NCBI RefSeq assembly: GCF_001613165.1
Contig: NZ_BDBV01000021.1
Coordinates: 1-64,000, forward strand
DNA length: 64,000 nucleotides
Origin: Nocardia mexicana NBRC 108244
GTDB lineage: Bacteria > Actinomycetota > Actinomycetes > Mycobacteriales > Mycobacteriaceae
Reading direction: 5' to 3'
Below, piece by piece: positions 17,626-26,608 of the stretch. The first letter of the stretch is position 1. Each line of letters begins with the position of its first letter. Below the pieces are notes generated by a model that searched no databases, was not told the origin of the DNA, and worked only from the letters and a program-made list of their open reading frames with translations. The translations under genes and the position numbers were made by a program.

Positions 17626-18708
17626 ATGGTCACCATCCTCGGCGGCGGCATCGCCGGAACCGTGCTCGGCGGTGCCCTCGCGCACCGCGAGCATCCGGTC
17701 ACCGTCTACGAGCGCCAACCGGCACCCGGCGCCGGCGCGTTCATGGTGCTCGACGGCTACGCTCAGCAGGCCCTCACCGAACTCGGTGTGCCGACAGAGC
17801 CGCTCGAAGCGGTATCGCATCCCATGCCCGGCGGGTTCGGCTTCCACTACCTGCCCGCGGGCCGCAATGCCGCCCCCAGCCGCGGACATCGCCTCTACCC
17901 GCGCGGCGATCTCATGCGGGTACTCACCGAGTTCGCGGCCAGTGCGGGCACGGACATTCGCTACGGTCACACCGCCACCGATATCGACACCGACACCGGA
18001 ACCCTGTGGGGCACAGACGGTGTACTTGCCGCCGACGAACTGATCATCGCGGCCGACGGCATCGACTCCCTGGCCCGCGCCCGCCTCGAGCCTGCCCGCA
18101 CCGCCGCCTACGCGGGTCAGGTTGTCATCTACGGCACGACCACCCGTCCGGTGCCGCTGAACGACGACCCCACGGTCATGCACTTTCACGGAACCCTCGG
18201 CGACGGCCCGTTGCCGGTGGCCAGTTTCGGGCACCTGCGCACCGACAACACTGCGTACTGGTTCACCCGCGTGACCCGTGACCCGATCTCCGTGGACGAT
18301 ATCGGCGCCCATCCCGTCGATGCCTGGGCCGACACGATCCATGCCGCCGACCCGAGCGCCGCCGGCCTCATCGGCGCCCTTCTCGAGGCCACCGACACCG
18401 TGCACGTCGCCAACTGCCGCAATGTGCCCCTGCACAATGCCCGCCGGCCCGCCGGGCGAGTCCTCCTGTGCGGGGATGCCGACCACGCCGTCAGCCCGGC
18501 TGCCGCCCGCGGTGCCCGCGAGGCCATCGAAGACGCCCTGGCCCTGACCACGGCACTCACCACGGGCACGTCACCGGCCGAAGCCATGGCCGCGCGCCGC
18601 ATCGAACTCACCGCCGAACGCGAGAAGCAGGCCCGCATCTACGCCACAGCAATGCCCCAACCAACCGAGCGCTCCGATGACGATGAGGAACCCGACGGCA
18701 CGGAGTGA
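17626..18708 (+). CDS. FAD-dependent monooxygenase (PHBH-type)
   Basis: 360 aa. The dinucleotide site is VTILGGGIAGTVLGGALAHR (2-21), followed by YERQP. The second FAD motif is GRVLLCGDADHAVSPAAARG near 280-300, where class A hydroxylases have GDAAH-P-x-x-G. These enzymes hydroxylate aromatic or polyketide substrates with NAD(P)H. ATG 17626 follows an AGGAG ribosome site. The last 20 residues are acidic. Divergent from the GAP-family gene. Confidence 0.88.
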   Translation: MVTILGGGIAGTVLGGALAHREHPVTVYERQPAPGAGAFMVLDGYAQQALTELGVPTEPLEAVSHPMPGGFGFHYLPAGRNAAPSRGHRLYPRGDLMRVLTEFAASAGTDIRYGHTATDIDTDTGTLWGTDGVLAADELIIAADGIDSLARARLEPARTAAYAGQVVIYGTTTRPVPLNDDPTVMHFHGTLGDGPLPVASFGHLRTDNTAYWFTRVTRDPISVDDIGAHPVDAWADTIHAADPSAAGLIGALLEATDTVHVANCRNVPLHNARRPAGRVLLCGDADHAVSPAAARGAREAIEDALALTTALTTGTSPAEAMAARRIELTAEREKQARIYATAMPQPTERSDDDEEPDGTE

Positions 18709-18751
18709 GTGCGGGGTGTTGATCTCGGCGCCGAGGCGCCCGGCCGGCTGT

Positions 18752-19654
18752 CTACCCGGCACCGGTCGGGGCGAGCGGCTCTGCGATGTCGCGGTGCGTC
18801 GTGATGAACTCGCGGAGGGAACGTGGTGCGCGGCCGGTGATTTCGGCGACCGTGGCGGTCACTCGGTCCTCTGCTCCGGCGGCAATGCGCTGTTCGGCCT
18901 CCGCCAGCACGGCGGCCATTTCCGGTGGTACCCCCTGGGCGGCGAGATGGTCGGCCAGTTCGGTCGGGCTCAGTCGGACGTGTCTGAAAGGGGTTGGTGG
19001 GGCCAGGGATTCGGTGAGCAGGTGGGCAGCGTCGTCGTAGGAGAGAGCCTCGGGGCCCGTGATTACGTATTCGCGGTTCGGGGGCGGGTCGGCGAGTAGT
19101 GCTCGTACGGCTACGGCGGCGATGTCGGCGGCGTCGACGAAGGCGATGCCGCGGCCGTCGGTCGCGCTCACCAGCTCCCCGCGGGTGCGCAGCCCGATGG
19201 CCATCGGGTGGGTGGGCACGACGAAGTTCTGCATGAACCAGGACGGTCGCAGGACCGCCCATTCCGGCATCTGCCGGATCGCGCGACGTGCGCGATCCAA
19301 TCCCGGTGCGCCGGGCGGGATTACGTCGGAGCTGAGGAATACCACTCGCCGCACGCCGACGTCGCAGGCGGTGCGCAGGAAACTCTCGATCTGTTCCGAC
19401 GGGTCGGGCACACCCACGGGAGCGACCAGGTAGACCCGCTCGATTCCGTCGAGCGCCGGGGCATGGGTCCCGGGATCGAACCAGTCGAAACGTACGTGCT
19501 CCCCGGTGAATTCGCCGCTCCGCGTGGCGGTGCGCACCACGGCACCCGCGGCGCGCAGGCCCGCGAGGACCGGGCGACCCGTATTGCCGGTCGCACCCGT
19601 GACGAGGACCGGCCCGGCCTGTCCGCTCGCGCGGTGGCGTGCGATCGCGGTCAT
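18752..19654 (-). CDS. NmrA-like NAD(P)-binding oxidoreductase
   Basis: 300 aa. The Rossmann motif VLVTGATGNTGRPVLAGL is near residues 16-33, with Thr-Arg following in VVRTATRSG, consistent with NADP(H). No catalytic Tyr-x-x-x-Lys is visible, as expected in the atypical-SDR NmrA/azoreductase group. It overlaps the SnoaL gene by 4 nt (ATGA, 19651-19654) and forms a two-gene operon with it. Confidence 0.85.
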   Translation of the reverse strand: MTAIARHRASGQAGPVLVTGATGNTGRPVLAGLRAAGAVVRTATRSGEFTGEHVRFDWFDPGTHAPALDGIERVYLVAPVGVPDPSEQIESFLRTACDVGVRRVVFLSSDVIPPGAPGLDRARRAIRQMPEWAVLRPSWFMQNFVVPTHPMAIGLRTRGELVSATDGRGIAFVDAADIAAVAVRALLADPPPNREYVITGPEALSYDDAAHLLTESLAPPTPFRHVRLSPTELADHLAAQGVPPEMAAVLAEAEQRIAAGAEDRVTATVAEITGRAPRSLREFITTHRDIAEPLAPTGAG

Positions 19655-20109
19655 GCCGCACTGTCCGGGTGCAGCGCGGCCAGCAGTTCGGGCAGTGTTC
19701 CGGTGGCGACCGCGCCCGCGACCGGACTCCAATAGTCGCGCCAGCCGGCGATCTCGCCGCCGCGTGCGCGAATCACGGCGATGTAGGAGAGCTCGTATCC
19801 CGCCCCCGTGCGAACGGTCGTTCCCCGGGCCGTGAATTCGACGACGATCGTCGTCGGGTCGGCGGTCTCGTGCACGACGACCGACGGGAATCCGTGGATA
19901 TCCAGTCGCTCGGGATAGTCGGCGAGATAGTCGCGCAGCTGGTCGCGGCCGTGCAGACGCCCGGGCGTCCCGGCGGTGGCGAACGGCAGCTCGAACTCGG
20001 CATCGACGGCGAAGAGGTCGACGAAGCCCCGCATATCCTTGGCCAGTAGCAGGTCGAGGCCGTGTTCGAACAGTTCGCGCGGGCTCCGTTCGGAGCGGTT
20101 CGGTGTCAT
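19651..20109 (-). CDS. SnoaL/NTF2-like protein
   Basis: 152 aa with the alpha+beta-cone pattern: a helix ELFEHGLDLLLAKDMRGFVD, strand AVDAEFELPF, then GRDQLRDYLADYP and C-terminal strands with GGEIAGWRDYWSPV. Such proteins bind or cyclise small ligands. It is the first gene of the operon with the NmrA-like enzyme and is divergent from the XRE regulator at 20211, which may control it. Confidence 0.85.
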   Translation of the reverse strand: MTPNRSERSPRELFEHGLDLLLAKDMRGFVDLFAVDAEFELPFATAGTPGRLHGRDQLRDYLADYPERLDIHGFPSVVVHETADPTTIVVEFTARGTTVRTGAGYELSYIAVIRARGGEIAGWRDYWSPVAGAVATGTLPELLAALHPDSAA

Positions 20110-20210
20110 GAACCCAGATTCGTCGCCGCGCCCGCAGCGAGAAACGGCCGACCGAGACCCGGACCATCTGTCCGTGGCTCGCGACGAGCGCATCCGGCAA
20201 GCTCGATCGT

Positions 20211-21071
20211 GTGGACAAGCACGCATTCGCCGATTTCCTGCGACGCAAGCGTGAGCATCTGCGCCCCGACGAGGCCGGATTGTCCCCGGACCCGAGGCGG
20301 CGGAGGCGGACGCCGGGCCTGCGCCGCGAGGAAGTGGCCTGGCTGGCCGATATCTCCGCCAACTATTACGAGCGGCTGGAGCAGGCCCGAGCGCCCCGCC
20401 CCTCGCCCCAGGTGATCGCCGCGCTCGCGGAGGCACTGCGACTCGGCCCGGACGAGCAGCGCTACCTCACCCATCTCGCCGGTCACGAGCTCGGTCGGCC
20501 CGGTGTGCCGGACGACGAGGTGCCCCCCGGAGTGCTCCGGATGCTCGAGCGGTTCACCGAGATCCCCGCCTATGTCCTGAACGCCCGATACGACGTCCTG
20601 GCGTGGAATACGCTGGCCGCCAGTCTGATCGGCGATTTCGCCAGTGAACGCAACCTGCTGCGGCTGGCATTCGGCACCCGTCTCGCACAGGTGTCGTGCG
20701 GTGGTCTCGACGGCGAGGCGCAGTTCGCCCGCCAGGCCGTCGCCGAACTGCGGGCGGCAGCGCTGCGGTACCCGGACGACCGGCGTATCCCGGAGCTGAT
20801 CGCCTGGCTGTCCACCCGCGACGAGGACTTCCAGACCGGTTGGGCCGCACACGAAGTGGCCCCCGAGCCGACGGTCTGGAAGCGCTTCGTCCACCCCGAG
20901 GTGGGCGAGATCGAACTCGACTCCCAAACCCTGTCCGTGCCCGGCCACGACCAGCGAATCGTGATCTACACCGCCGATCCTGGAAGTCCGGCGGCCAAGT
21001 CCCTGCGCGAACTCGAGGCCATGCATCGAGCAGGTGGCGTGGCGAAAAGTGCAGGTGCACAGACCTTTTAG
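20211..21071 (+). CDS. XRE regulator with MmyB-like ligand domain
   Basis: 286 aa. The N-terminal HTH contains TPGLRREEVAWLADISANYY and ERLEQAR, the hallmark of the MmyB/XRE actinobacterial group. The C-terminal MmyB-like domain begins VLNARYDVLAWNTLAASLIG and runs to about 265; it is a PAS-like pocket that binds fatty-acid-type ligands in MmyB. Start GTG 20211. Likely controls the divergent SnoaL-NmrA operon 101 nt away. Its stop overlaps that of the CGNR gene by 4 nt. Confidence 0.9.
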   Translation: MDKHAFADFLRRKREHLRPDEAGLSPDPRRRRRTPGLRREEVAWLADISANYYERLEQARAPRPSPQVIAALAEALRLGPDEQRYLTHLAGHELGRPGVPDDEVPPGVLRMLERFTEIPAYVLNARYDVLAWNTLAASLIGDFASERNLLRLAFGTRLAQVSCGGLDGEAQFARQAVAELRAAALRYPDDRRIPELIAWLSTRDEDFQTGWAAHEVAPEPTVWKRFVHPEVGEIELDSQTLSVPGHDQRIVIYTADPGSPAAKSLRELEAMHRAGGVAKSAGAQTF

Positions 21072-21619
21072 AGCATCGGCCGATTCGAGCGGGCCGCTTC
21101 TTCCCAGCCGGTTCCGGCGCGATGCCGCCGCACCGCATCCCGGTTCGCGCATGTTCGCGTGCAGTAGCGCTGTCGTCCGCCCCGGCTCATGTCCACGAAC
21201 GCGCGGCGGCACTCCCGCAGCGCGCAGCGGCCGAGCCGGTGCATGCCGAACCGGGTGAGATGTTTGGCGGCGGCCACCACCGTGACCGTGCGAATCATCG
21301 CGGCCAGCGGCACGTCGTCGTCGCGATAGTGCAGGTGCCAGCCGGTCCCGGCGTGATCGGTGATCCGCGGATAGGCGGCCGTCTCGGCCAGCAACGCATT
21401 GAGCAGTCGCACCCGAGTCGCCTCGGTGTCCGCGTCGACCACCTCGGTCCAGCGCGCGAGGAATTCCCGGATCTCGACCAGGTCTTGCGCCGTCCCGGCT
21501 TCGGCGCCGAGACCGGCGGCGCGCCACAGCTCGGTCAGCTCGCGCTGCTCGGTCGGCGGGCGGTTGGTGAGGTCGGTCACAAAGCGGAGCACATCGCCGT
21601 AGTAATGGTTCTCGTGCAC
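21068..21619 (-). CDS. CGNR zinc-finger protein
   Basis: 183 aa. The N-terminal part fits the ABATE (stress-induced ligand-binding) domain; the C-terminus has the zinc finger: CALRECRRAFVDMSRGGRQ followed by CTRTCANRDAVRRHR, where CANR stands in for the namesake CGNR. Predicted DNA-binding regulator. It is divergent from the EamA transporter at 21646 with only 26 nt between starts, a hint that it governs that gene. Confidence 0.88.
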   Translation of the reverse strand: MHENHYYGDVLRFVTDLTNRPPTEQRELTELWRAAGLGAEAGTAQDLVEIREFLARWTEVVDADTEATRVRLLNALLAETAAYPRITDHAGTGWHLHYRDDDVPLAAMIRTVTVVAAAKHLTRFGMHRLGRCALRECRRAFVDMSRGGRQRYCTRTCANRDAVRRHRAGTGWEEAARSNRPML

Positions 21620-21645
21620 AAGGCCATTACAGCACAGTCTTAGGC

Positions 21646-22554
21646 ATGCCTAACATAGAGCGAGTCGCGTCGACCGCGCTGGCCCCGGCCGTGTGGGGGT
21701 CCACGTATCTGGTCACGACCGAGTTCCTGCCGCCCGACCGGCCGCTGCTGGCCGCCACCGTCCGCGCCCTGCCCGCCGGGCTCGTGCTGCTGGCGCTCGG
21801 CCGCGTTCTGCCGCAAGGTGTTTGGTGGTGGCGCGCAATCGTTCTCGGCGTGCTCAATATCGGCGCGTTCTTCTACCTGCTGTTCGTCGCCGCCTATCAC
21901 CTGCCGGGCGGGATGGCCGCGCTGGTCATGTCCGTGCAGCCGGTGATCGTGCTGCTGCTGGGCGCCGTGCTGCTCGGGGAGCGGATCCGGACCGCGCACG
22001 TCGTCTCGTGCGTGCTCGGCATGGTGGGGGTCGCGTTCCTCGTGCTCGGGCCGGGCGTGCGGCTGGACGGAGTCGGCGTCGTGGCCGGTGTGCTGGGTGC
22101 CGTGAGCATGGCGGTGGGAATCGTGCTGACCAAGCGGTGGGGGCGCCCGTCGGATGTCACGCTGTTGACCTTCACCGGCTGGCAGCTCACCGTCGGCGGT
22201 CTGGTGCTGCTGCCGATCGCCCTTTTGGGTGAGGCGCTGCCGGACCGTCTGACCTGGGCCAATATCGGTGGCTTCCTCTATCTCAGCGTCATCGGCGCCA
22301 TGGTCGCCTACGCGCTGTGGTTCCGCGGCATTTCGCGGCTGCCCGCCTTGGTGGTCTCGCTGCTGTCTTTGGCGTCGCCGCTGTGTGCGGTCGTGCTCGG
22401 CTACGTGTTCCTCGGTCAGTCGCTGGCTCCACTGCAGGTGCCCGGTGCGGCGGTGCTGGTCGCGGCCGTCGTACTCGCCCAATCACGTGTCCCGCGGCGG
22501 CGGCGACCTGTCGAAATCGAGGACGTCGCCGAGCCCGCACCCGGAAGCCGTTAG
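21646..22554 (+). CDS. EamA/DMT family transporter
   Basis: 302 aa, ten hydrophobic segments in two repeats. Helix 1 reads APAVWGSTYLVTTEFLP, and the pore motif RALPAGLVLLALGR follows. The end is a short basic and acidic tail. Probable exporter of a metabolite or drug. The first in-frame ATG (21646) lies just beyond the shared promoter gap with the CGNR regulator. Confidence 0.88.
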   Translation: MPNIERVASTALAPAVWGSTYLVTTEFLPPDRPLLAATVRALPAGLVLLALGRVLPQGVWWWRAIVLGVLNIGAFFYLLFVAAYHLPGGMAALVMSVQPVIVLLLGAVLLGERIRTAHVVSCVLGMVGVAFLVLGPGVRLDGVGVVAGVLGAVSMAVGIVLTKRWGRPSDVTLLTFTGWQLTVGGLVLLPIALLGEALPDRLTWANIGGFLYLSVIGAMVAYALWFRGISRLPALVVSLLSLASPLCAVVLGYVFLGQSLAPLQVPGAAVLVAAVVLAQSRVPRRRRPVEIEDVAEPAPGSR

Positions 22555-22673
22555 TCCCGCACGGGGGTCGTTCATCGCGACCTCGGTCCGACAGTGCGCT
22601 GAGGCGCCATGCGGTCGGGGCCGTAGGCCCGGGCATGTGATTGCCGTCACGCTGGCGAGGTGCTACCGTCTCC

Positions 22674-22685
22674 AGACACATGTCT
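22674..22685. promoter_or_regulatory. palindrome AGACA-CA-TGTCT upstream of the mce operon
   Basis: A perfect 5+2+5 inverted repeat 88 nt before yrbEA. A near match, AGACA-CC-TGTCC, lies upstream of the Rieske/dehydrogenase operon at 33547-33558. A common regulator is inferred only from this similarity. The rest of the 218-nt gap (22555-22772) holds no gene. Confidence 0.4.
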
Positions 22686-22772
22686 AGGCGAATGTATTTA
22701 CAAGTGTTCGGACTTGCGGGTGGCGAGATGTTCGGCTCGGACGGCAGGACCGGGTAGCGGGAGGTCCACAGA

Positions 22773-23678
22773 GTGATGCGATCCACTTCCGGCGGACCGG
22801 TCGTCGCGGAGTCGAGCGGAAATCCGCAGCAGCTCATCGAGTTCGAGGCGATCGTCCAGCCCGTATCCGCCCGAAATGTACTGCGCCGCAACTTCTCCGA
22901 GACCGTGCTGTCCGGGCTCGCCACCCTCGGCCGGGCACTGCAGATCGGAATCGGCGCCGTCCGCATCGGCACGGTGGATGCGGTGCGCCTGCGGTTCCAG
23001 GTGCATGAAACCCTCACGCAGGCTTGGTTTCTCATCAAGGTCACCGCGATACCCAGCGTGCTGATGGCCATCCCGTTCGGGGTCATCGTGTCCGCCCAGG
23101 TCGGCAATATCGTGTCCCAGCTCGGCGCCGATTCGATGATCGGCGCGGCCGGTGGGCTGGGGGTGATCAAGCAGGGGGCGCCGATGGCGAGCGCGATGAT
23201 GCTCGGCGGCGCGGGTGCCGCCGCCATCGCCGCCGATCTGGGCGCGCGGACCGTGCGGGAGGAGGTCGACGCCATGCGCGTCATGGGCGTGGATCCGGTG
23301 CAGCGCCTGGTCGTCCCGCGGATCGCGGCGATGATGCTGGTGGCCCCGCTGCTGAACATCCTGATCGTGGTGGTGGGCATCGCCTCCGGATTCGCCGTCG
23401 CCGTGGCCGCGCTGGATGTGACGCCGGGCAGTTACTGGTCGTCCTTCGGGTCGTTCACCACACCGCTGGACATCTGGGTTTCCCTGGTCAAGGCGCTGAT
23501 CTTCGGCTTCCTGGTCGTGGTCATCGCCTGCCAGCGCGGGCTGGAGGCCCGGGGCGGACCGCGCGGCGTCGCCGACGGTGTCAACGCCGCCGTCGTGCTC
23601 TCCATCGCCGCGGTCGCCCTGCTCAATACCGCGATCACGCAGGTGGTGACCATGTTCTTCCCGGTGAGGATGGCGTGA
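22773..23678 (+). CDS. yrbEA: YrbE/MlaE-type ABC transporter permease A of the mce operon
   Basis: 301 aa with five to six membrane helices and the MlaE-family loop AADLGARTVREEVDAMRVMG near 150-170, the contact for the ATPase (MceG/Mkl, encoded elsewhere). YrbEA and YrbEB form the inner-membrane permease of the Mce lipid importer. GTG 22773 has GGGAGG (22759-22764) 8 nt upstream; ATG 22776 is possible. The next gene begins inside the stop codon (TGATG). Confidence 0.95.
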   Translation: MMRSTSGGPVVAESSGNPQQLIEFEAIVQPVSARNVLRRNFSETVLSGLATLGRALQIGIGAVRIGTVDAVRLRFQVHETLTQAWFLIKVTAIPSVLMAIPFGVIVSAQVGNIVSQLGADSMIGAAGGLGVIKQGAPMASAMMLGGAGAAAIAADLGARTVREEVDAMRVMGVDPVQRLVVPRIAAMMLVAPLLNILIVVVGIASGFAVAVAALDVTPGSYWSSFGSFTTPLDIWVSLVKALIFGFLVVVIACQRGLEARGGPRGVADGVNAAVVLSIAAVALLNTAITQVVTMFFPVRMA

Positions 23679-24541
23679 TGACCGCGACCCCGTACCTGCC
23701 CGCCGGAGTGCGCTGGGTGAATCGGGTGCGGCACCGGGTGCACCCGCTGCGGCCGGTCGAATCGATCGGATTCGTGATCGGGTTCTGCTGGCAGGTGCTG
23801 TCGGCGCTGCCGTACACGCTCGTGCACTACCGGCGCCAGACGCTCATGGTGGTCACCGATATGACCTGGGGTCGCGGTTCGGTGATCGTCGGCGGCGGGG
23901 TGGTGCCGCTGATGCTGCTGCTGGGCGCGGCCATGGGCGCGTCGATCGGGATCGAGGCGTTCAGCGCGCTCGATCTGCTGTCGCTCGGTCAGCTCAGCGG
24001 GCTGATCTCCGCATTCGGCGTCACCCGTGAGCTCGCGCCGATCGCGGCGGGCGTCGGGTTCGCGGCGCAGGCCGGATGCCGCATGACCGCCGAGATCGGG
24101 TCCATGCGGATCTCCGAGGAGATCGACGCGCTCGAGTCGCTCGGTGTCCGCTCGGTGCCGTTCGTCGTCACGACGCGCGTCATCGCCGGAATCATCGCGG
24201 TCGCACCGGCTTTCGTGGTGGCGCTGATACTGAGCTACCTCTCCTGCCAGCTGATCGTCACCACCGTCCACGGCACGCCGTCCGGCACCTACGAGCACTA
24301 CTTCGATCAGTTCGTGCTGGGCTGGGACGTGATCGCGGCGACCGTCAAGGTGATGGTGTTCGCCATCGCGGTGGTCCTGATCCATTGCTATCAGGGCTAT
24401 TTCGCCACCGGCGGCCCCGAGGGGGTCGGCACCGCATCCGGTCGCGCCGTCCGGGCCAGCCTGGTCTCGATCATCGCGCTCGACATGTTCGCAACCATCG
24501 TGCTGTGGGGATTCCAGTCTCCCATCACATTCACCGGGTGA
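23678..24541 (+). CDS. yrbEB: YrbE/MlaE-type ABC transporter permease B of the mce operon
   Basis: 287 aa. Hydrophobic helices flank the conserved AGCRMTAEIGSMRISEEIDA and LESLGVRSVPFVV, the ATPase-contact loop of the MlaE family. It pairs with YrbEA. The start is ATG 23678 in a TGATG overlap; an upstream open frame is only a shadow of yrbEA. Confidence 0.95.
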   Translation: MTATPYLPAGVRWVNRVRHRVHPLRPVESIGFVIGFCWQVLSALPYTLVHYRRQTLMVVTDMTWGRGSVIVGGGVVPLMLLLGAAMGASIGIEAFSALDLLSLGQLSGLISAFGVTRELAPIAAGVGFAAQAGCRMTAEIGSMRISEEIDALESLGVRSVPFVVTTRVIAGIIAVAPAFVVALILSYLSCQLIVTTVHGTPSGTYEHYFDQFVLGWDVIAATVKVMVFAIAVVLIHCYQGYFATGGPEGVGTASGRAVRASLVSIIALDMFATIVLWGFQSPITFTG

Positions 24542-24545
24542 TGCC

Positions 24546-25604
24546 ATGCCTGCCTATGCCCTGCCGGGAACCGAAGTCGGACCGCGCCGCGCCCTCGTGC
24601 TCGGCACCGGGGCCCTCGTGGTCGCCGTGCTCGCCGCCGTGATCTGGCGGGCGGTGCCGGATACGCCACCCGCGGACGAGATTCGCGTGGCGCTGACGAC
24701 CGGTCACGTCGGTGCGGGCATCGAGCCCGGCACCGACGTCCGGCTCGACGGCGTGCGGGTCGGGTCGGTCGGCGCGATCGACACGATGGGTCCGGGCCGC
24801 CAGCGCCTCGAGCTGACGCTGGCCGGTTCGCAGCTGTTCGGGCTCACGAATGCGCTGACGATCGACTACGCGCCGGGGAACCTCTTCGGAATCAGTGCGC
24901 TGCAACTGCATTCGCGGCCGGGCGGTGCGGTGCTGGCGGACGGGGAGACGGTCGATCTGACCGGTGCCGAGTCCGATCGGGTGCGCGATGCCACGCTGTC
25001 GACCCTGCTGAATTCGACGGGCGAACTCACCGAGAAGGTCCTGACGCCGAAACTCGCTGAGGTCCTGGCCGAGGTGTCACACGACCTCAGCGCCTTCACC
25101 CCGCTGCTGCAGGCGATCGGGGCGACGGCGCGGGCCTTCGCCGAAACCCAGCAGCTGCCTCCATCGGTACTGTTCGACCGATACGGTTCGGCGCTGGGGG
25201 GAGTGGCGCCGATGGTCACCGGCGGGCTGACCGTTCTGCACGCGGCCTACACGAACGAATATCTCAAATCGCCGGAACACATTGCGCGGTACCGCGAGAT
25301 GTTCGGGAAGATGCAGGACGACCTGCTACCCGCGGCCACCGCGGCGGCCGGTGCGGGGGAGCAGCATTTCGGTGGCTTCATTCCCATCGCGGCGGCGATC
25401 CTGGACCAGCTGTCGTCGTCGGTCAGTACGCCCGGCCGCTCCGAGGAGCAGCTGAGCGAACTGCTCGACAGGCTCGCCAGGTCCTTTCGCGACACCCCCG
25501 ACGGCCCAGTGCTGGATGCGCGGACCGATCTGGATGTGGTGCCCGGGTTGGCGACGCCGTTGTCGTCCGTGCTTGCGCCGCAAGCTGTTCCGGGAGGGCG
25601 CTGA
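24546..25604 (+). CDS. mceA: Mce family protein A
   Basis: 352 aa. One N-terminal helix (about 15-33) anchors it to the membrane. The MCE domain follows: IRVALTTGHVGAGIEPGTDV, then RLDGVRVGSVGAI, the canonical D/G-V-x-V-G-x-V core. The rest is helical and would build the periplasmic lipid tunnel with MceB to MceF. It is shorter than many MceA proteins (about 400 aa). Starts 5 nt after the yrbEB stop. Confidence 0.93.
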   Translation: MPAYALPGTEVGPRRALVLGTGALVVAVLAAVIWRAVPDTPPADEIRVALTTGHVGAGIEPGTDVRLDGVRVGSVGAIDTMGPGRQRLELTLAGSQLFGLTNALTIDYAPGNLFGISALQLHSRPGGAVLADGETVDLTGAESDRVRDATLSTLLNSTGELTEKVLTPKLAEVLAEVSHDLSAFTPLLQAIGATARAFAETQQLPPSVLFDRYGSALGGVAPMVTGGLTVLHAAYTNEYLKSPEHIARYREMFGKMQDDLLPAATAAAGAGEQHFGGFIPIAAAILDQLSSSVSTPGRSEEQLSELLDRLARSFRDTPDGPVLDARTDLDVVPGLATPLSSVLAPQAVPGGR

Positions 25605-26608
25605 TGTCGACCCGTGCCCTGCTGCTGCGAGTGTCGGTGGTCGTGGTGGTGCTGGTCGTGGCGCTGATCGGGGTGTTCCGCGTGGTGCAGCGGCCGGTCC
25701 GCGGCGAAACCGACACCTACACAGCGATATTCACCGACGCGAACGGCCTGCGTAGCGGAGACGACGTGCGCCTCTTCGGTGTTCAGGTCGGCAAGGTCCG
25801 GGAGGTCGGGCTGTCCGGAACGCAGGCGCGGGTGCGCTTCACGGTGACCCGCGAGCACCCGCTCTTCACCGACAGCAAACCCGCGATCCGATACCAGAAT
25901 CTGTCCGGGTTCCGCTATCTGGACATCGAACAGCCCGCGAACCCCGGGGCCCGCCGGGACCCGAAGGCGGTGTTCGGCCCGTCGGAAACCGTTCCGGCCT
26001 TCGACATCACGACCCTGTTCAAGGGATTGCAGCCGGTGCTGGCGGAACTGTCGCCGGACGATCTCAACCGGTTCGGCACCAGCATGCTCGCCGTGATCCA
26101 GGGCGACGGAACGGGTCTCGGGCCCGCGCTGGGCGCCATCGAGCAGCTGAGCCGCTACGCCTCCGATAAGCAGGCGGTGCTGTCGACACTGGTCGGCAAT
26201 CTCGCGCAGATCTCCGACCACCTCGGCGGGAAGTCCGGCAACACGGTCAAGCTGCTGACCAATCTGACGAATCTGTTCATCGCCATCACCGACAAGCTGC
26301 CCGGGCTCATCGATTTCGCGAATGCGATCCCGCCGGTCCTGCAACCGCTGCGAAGTATGTTGACCGTCCTCGGGGTGACCGGCGACCGCAACCGGGATCT
26401 GGATACGGTGCTGCACAATGCATTTCCCGATCCGCAGGAGGCGGTGGACGCATTCGGCCGCCTGCCCGGTCTGATCCAGACCTTCACCGCGGCCCTGCCG
26501 CCGACCGGCCCGGAAGCCCAGATGACATGCACCCACGGCGCGGCGGTCGCGCCGCCCGCCGTGCAGGTGCTCATCGCCGGACAAAGGATCACGCTGTGCC
26601 GCCGATAA
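25604..26608 (+). CDS. mceB: Mce family protein B
   Basis: 334 aa with an N-terminal anchor helix (LLLRVSVVVVVLVVALIGVF), the MCE domain ANGLRSGDDVRLFGVQVGKV, and a helical tunnel region. The C-terminus has two Cys (MTCTHG and LCRR). The ATG overlaps the mceA stop by one base; the 3' end overlaps mceC by 13 nt. Confidence 0.93.
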   Translation: MSTRALLLRVSVVVVVLVVALIGVFRVVQRPVRGETDTYTAIFTDANGLRSGDDVRLFGVQVGKVREVGLSGTQARVRFTVTREHPLFTDSKPAIRYQNLSGFRYLDIEQPANPGARRDPKAVFGPSETVPAFDITTLFKGLQPVLAELSPDDLNRFGTSMLAVIQGDGTGLGPALGAIEQLSRYASDKQAVLSTLVGNLAQISDHLGGKSGNTVKLLTNLTNLFIAITDKLPGLIDFANAIPPVLQPLRSMLTVLGVTGDRNRDLDTVLHNAFPDPQEAVDAFGRLPGLIQTFTAALPPTGPEAQMTCTHGAAVAPPAVQVLIAGQRITLCRR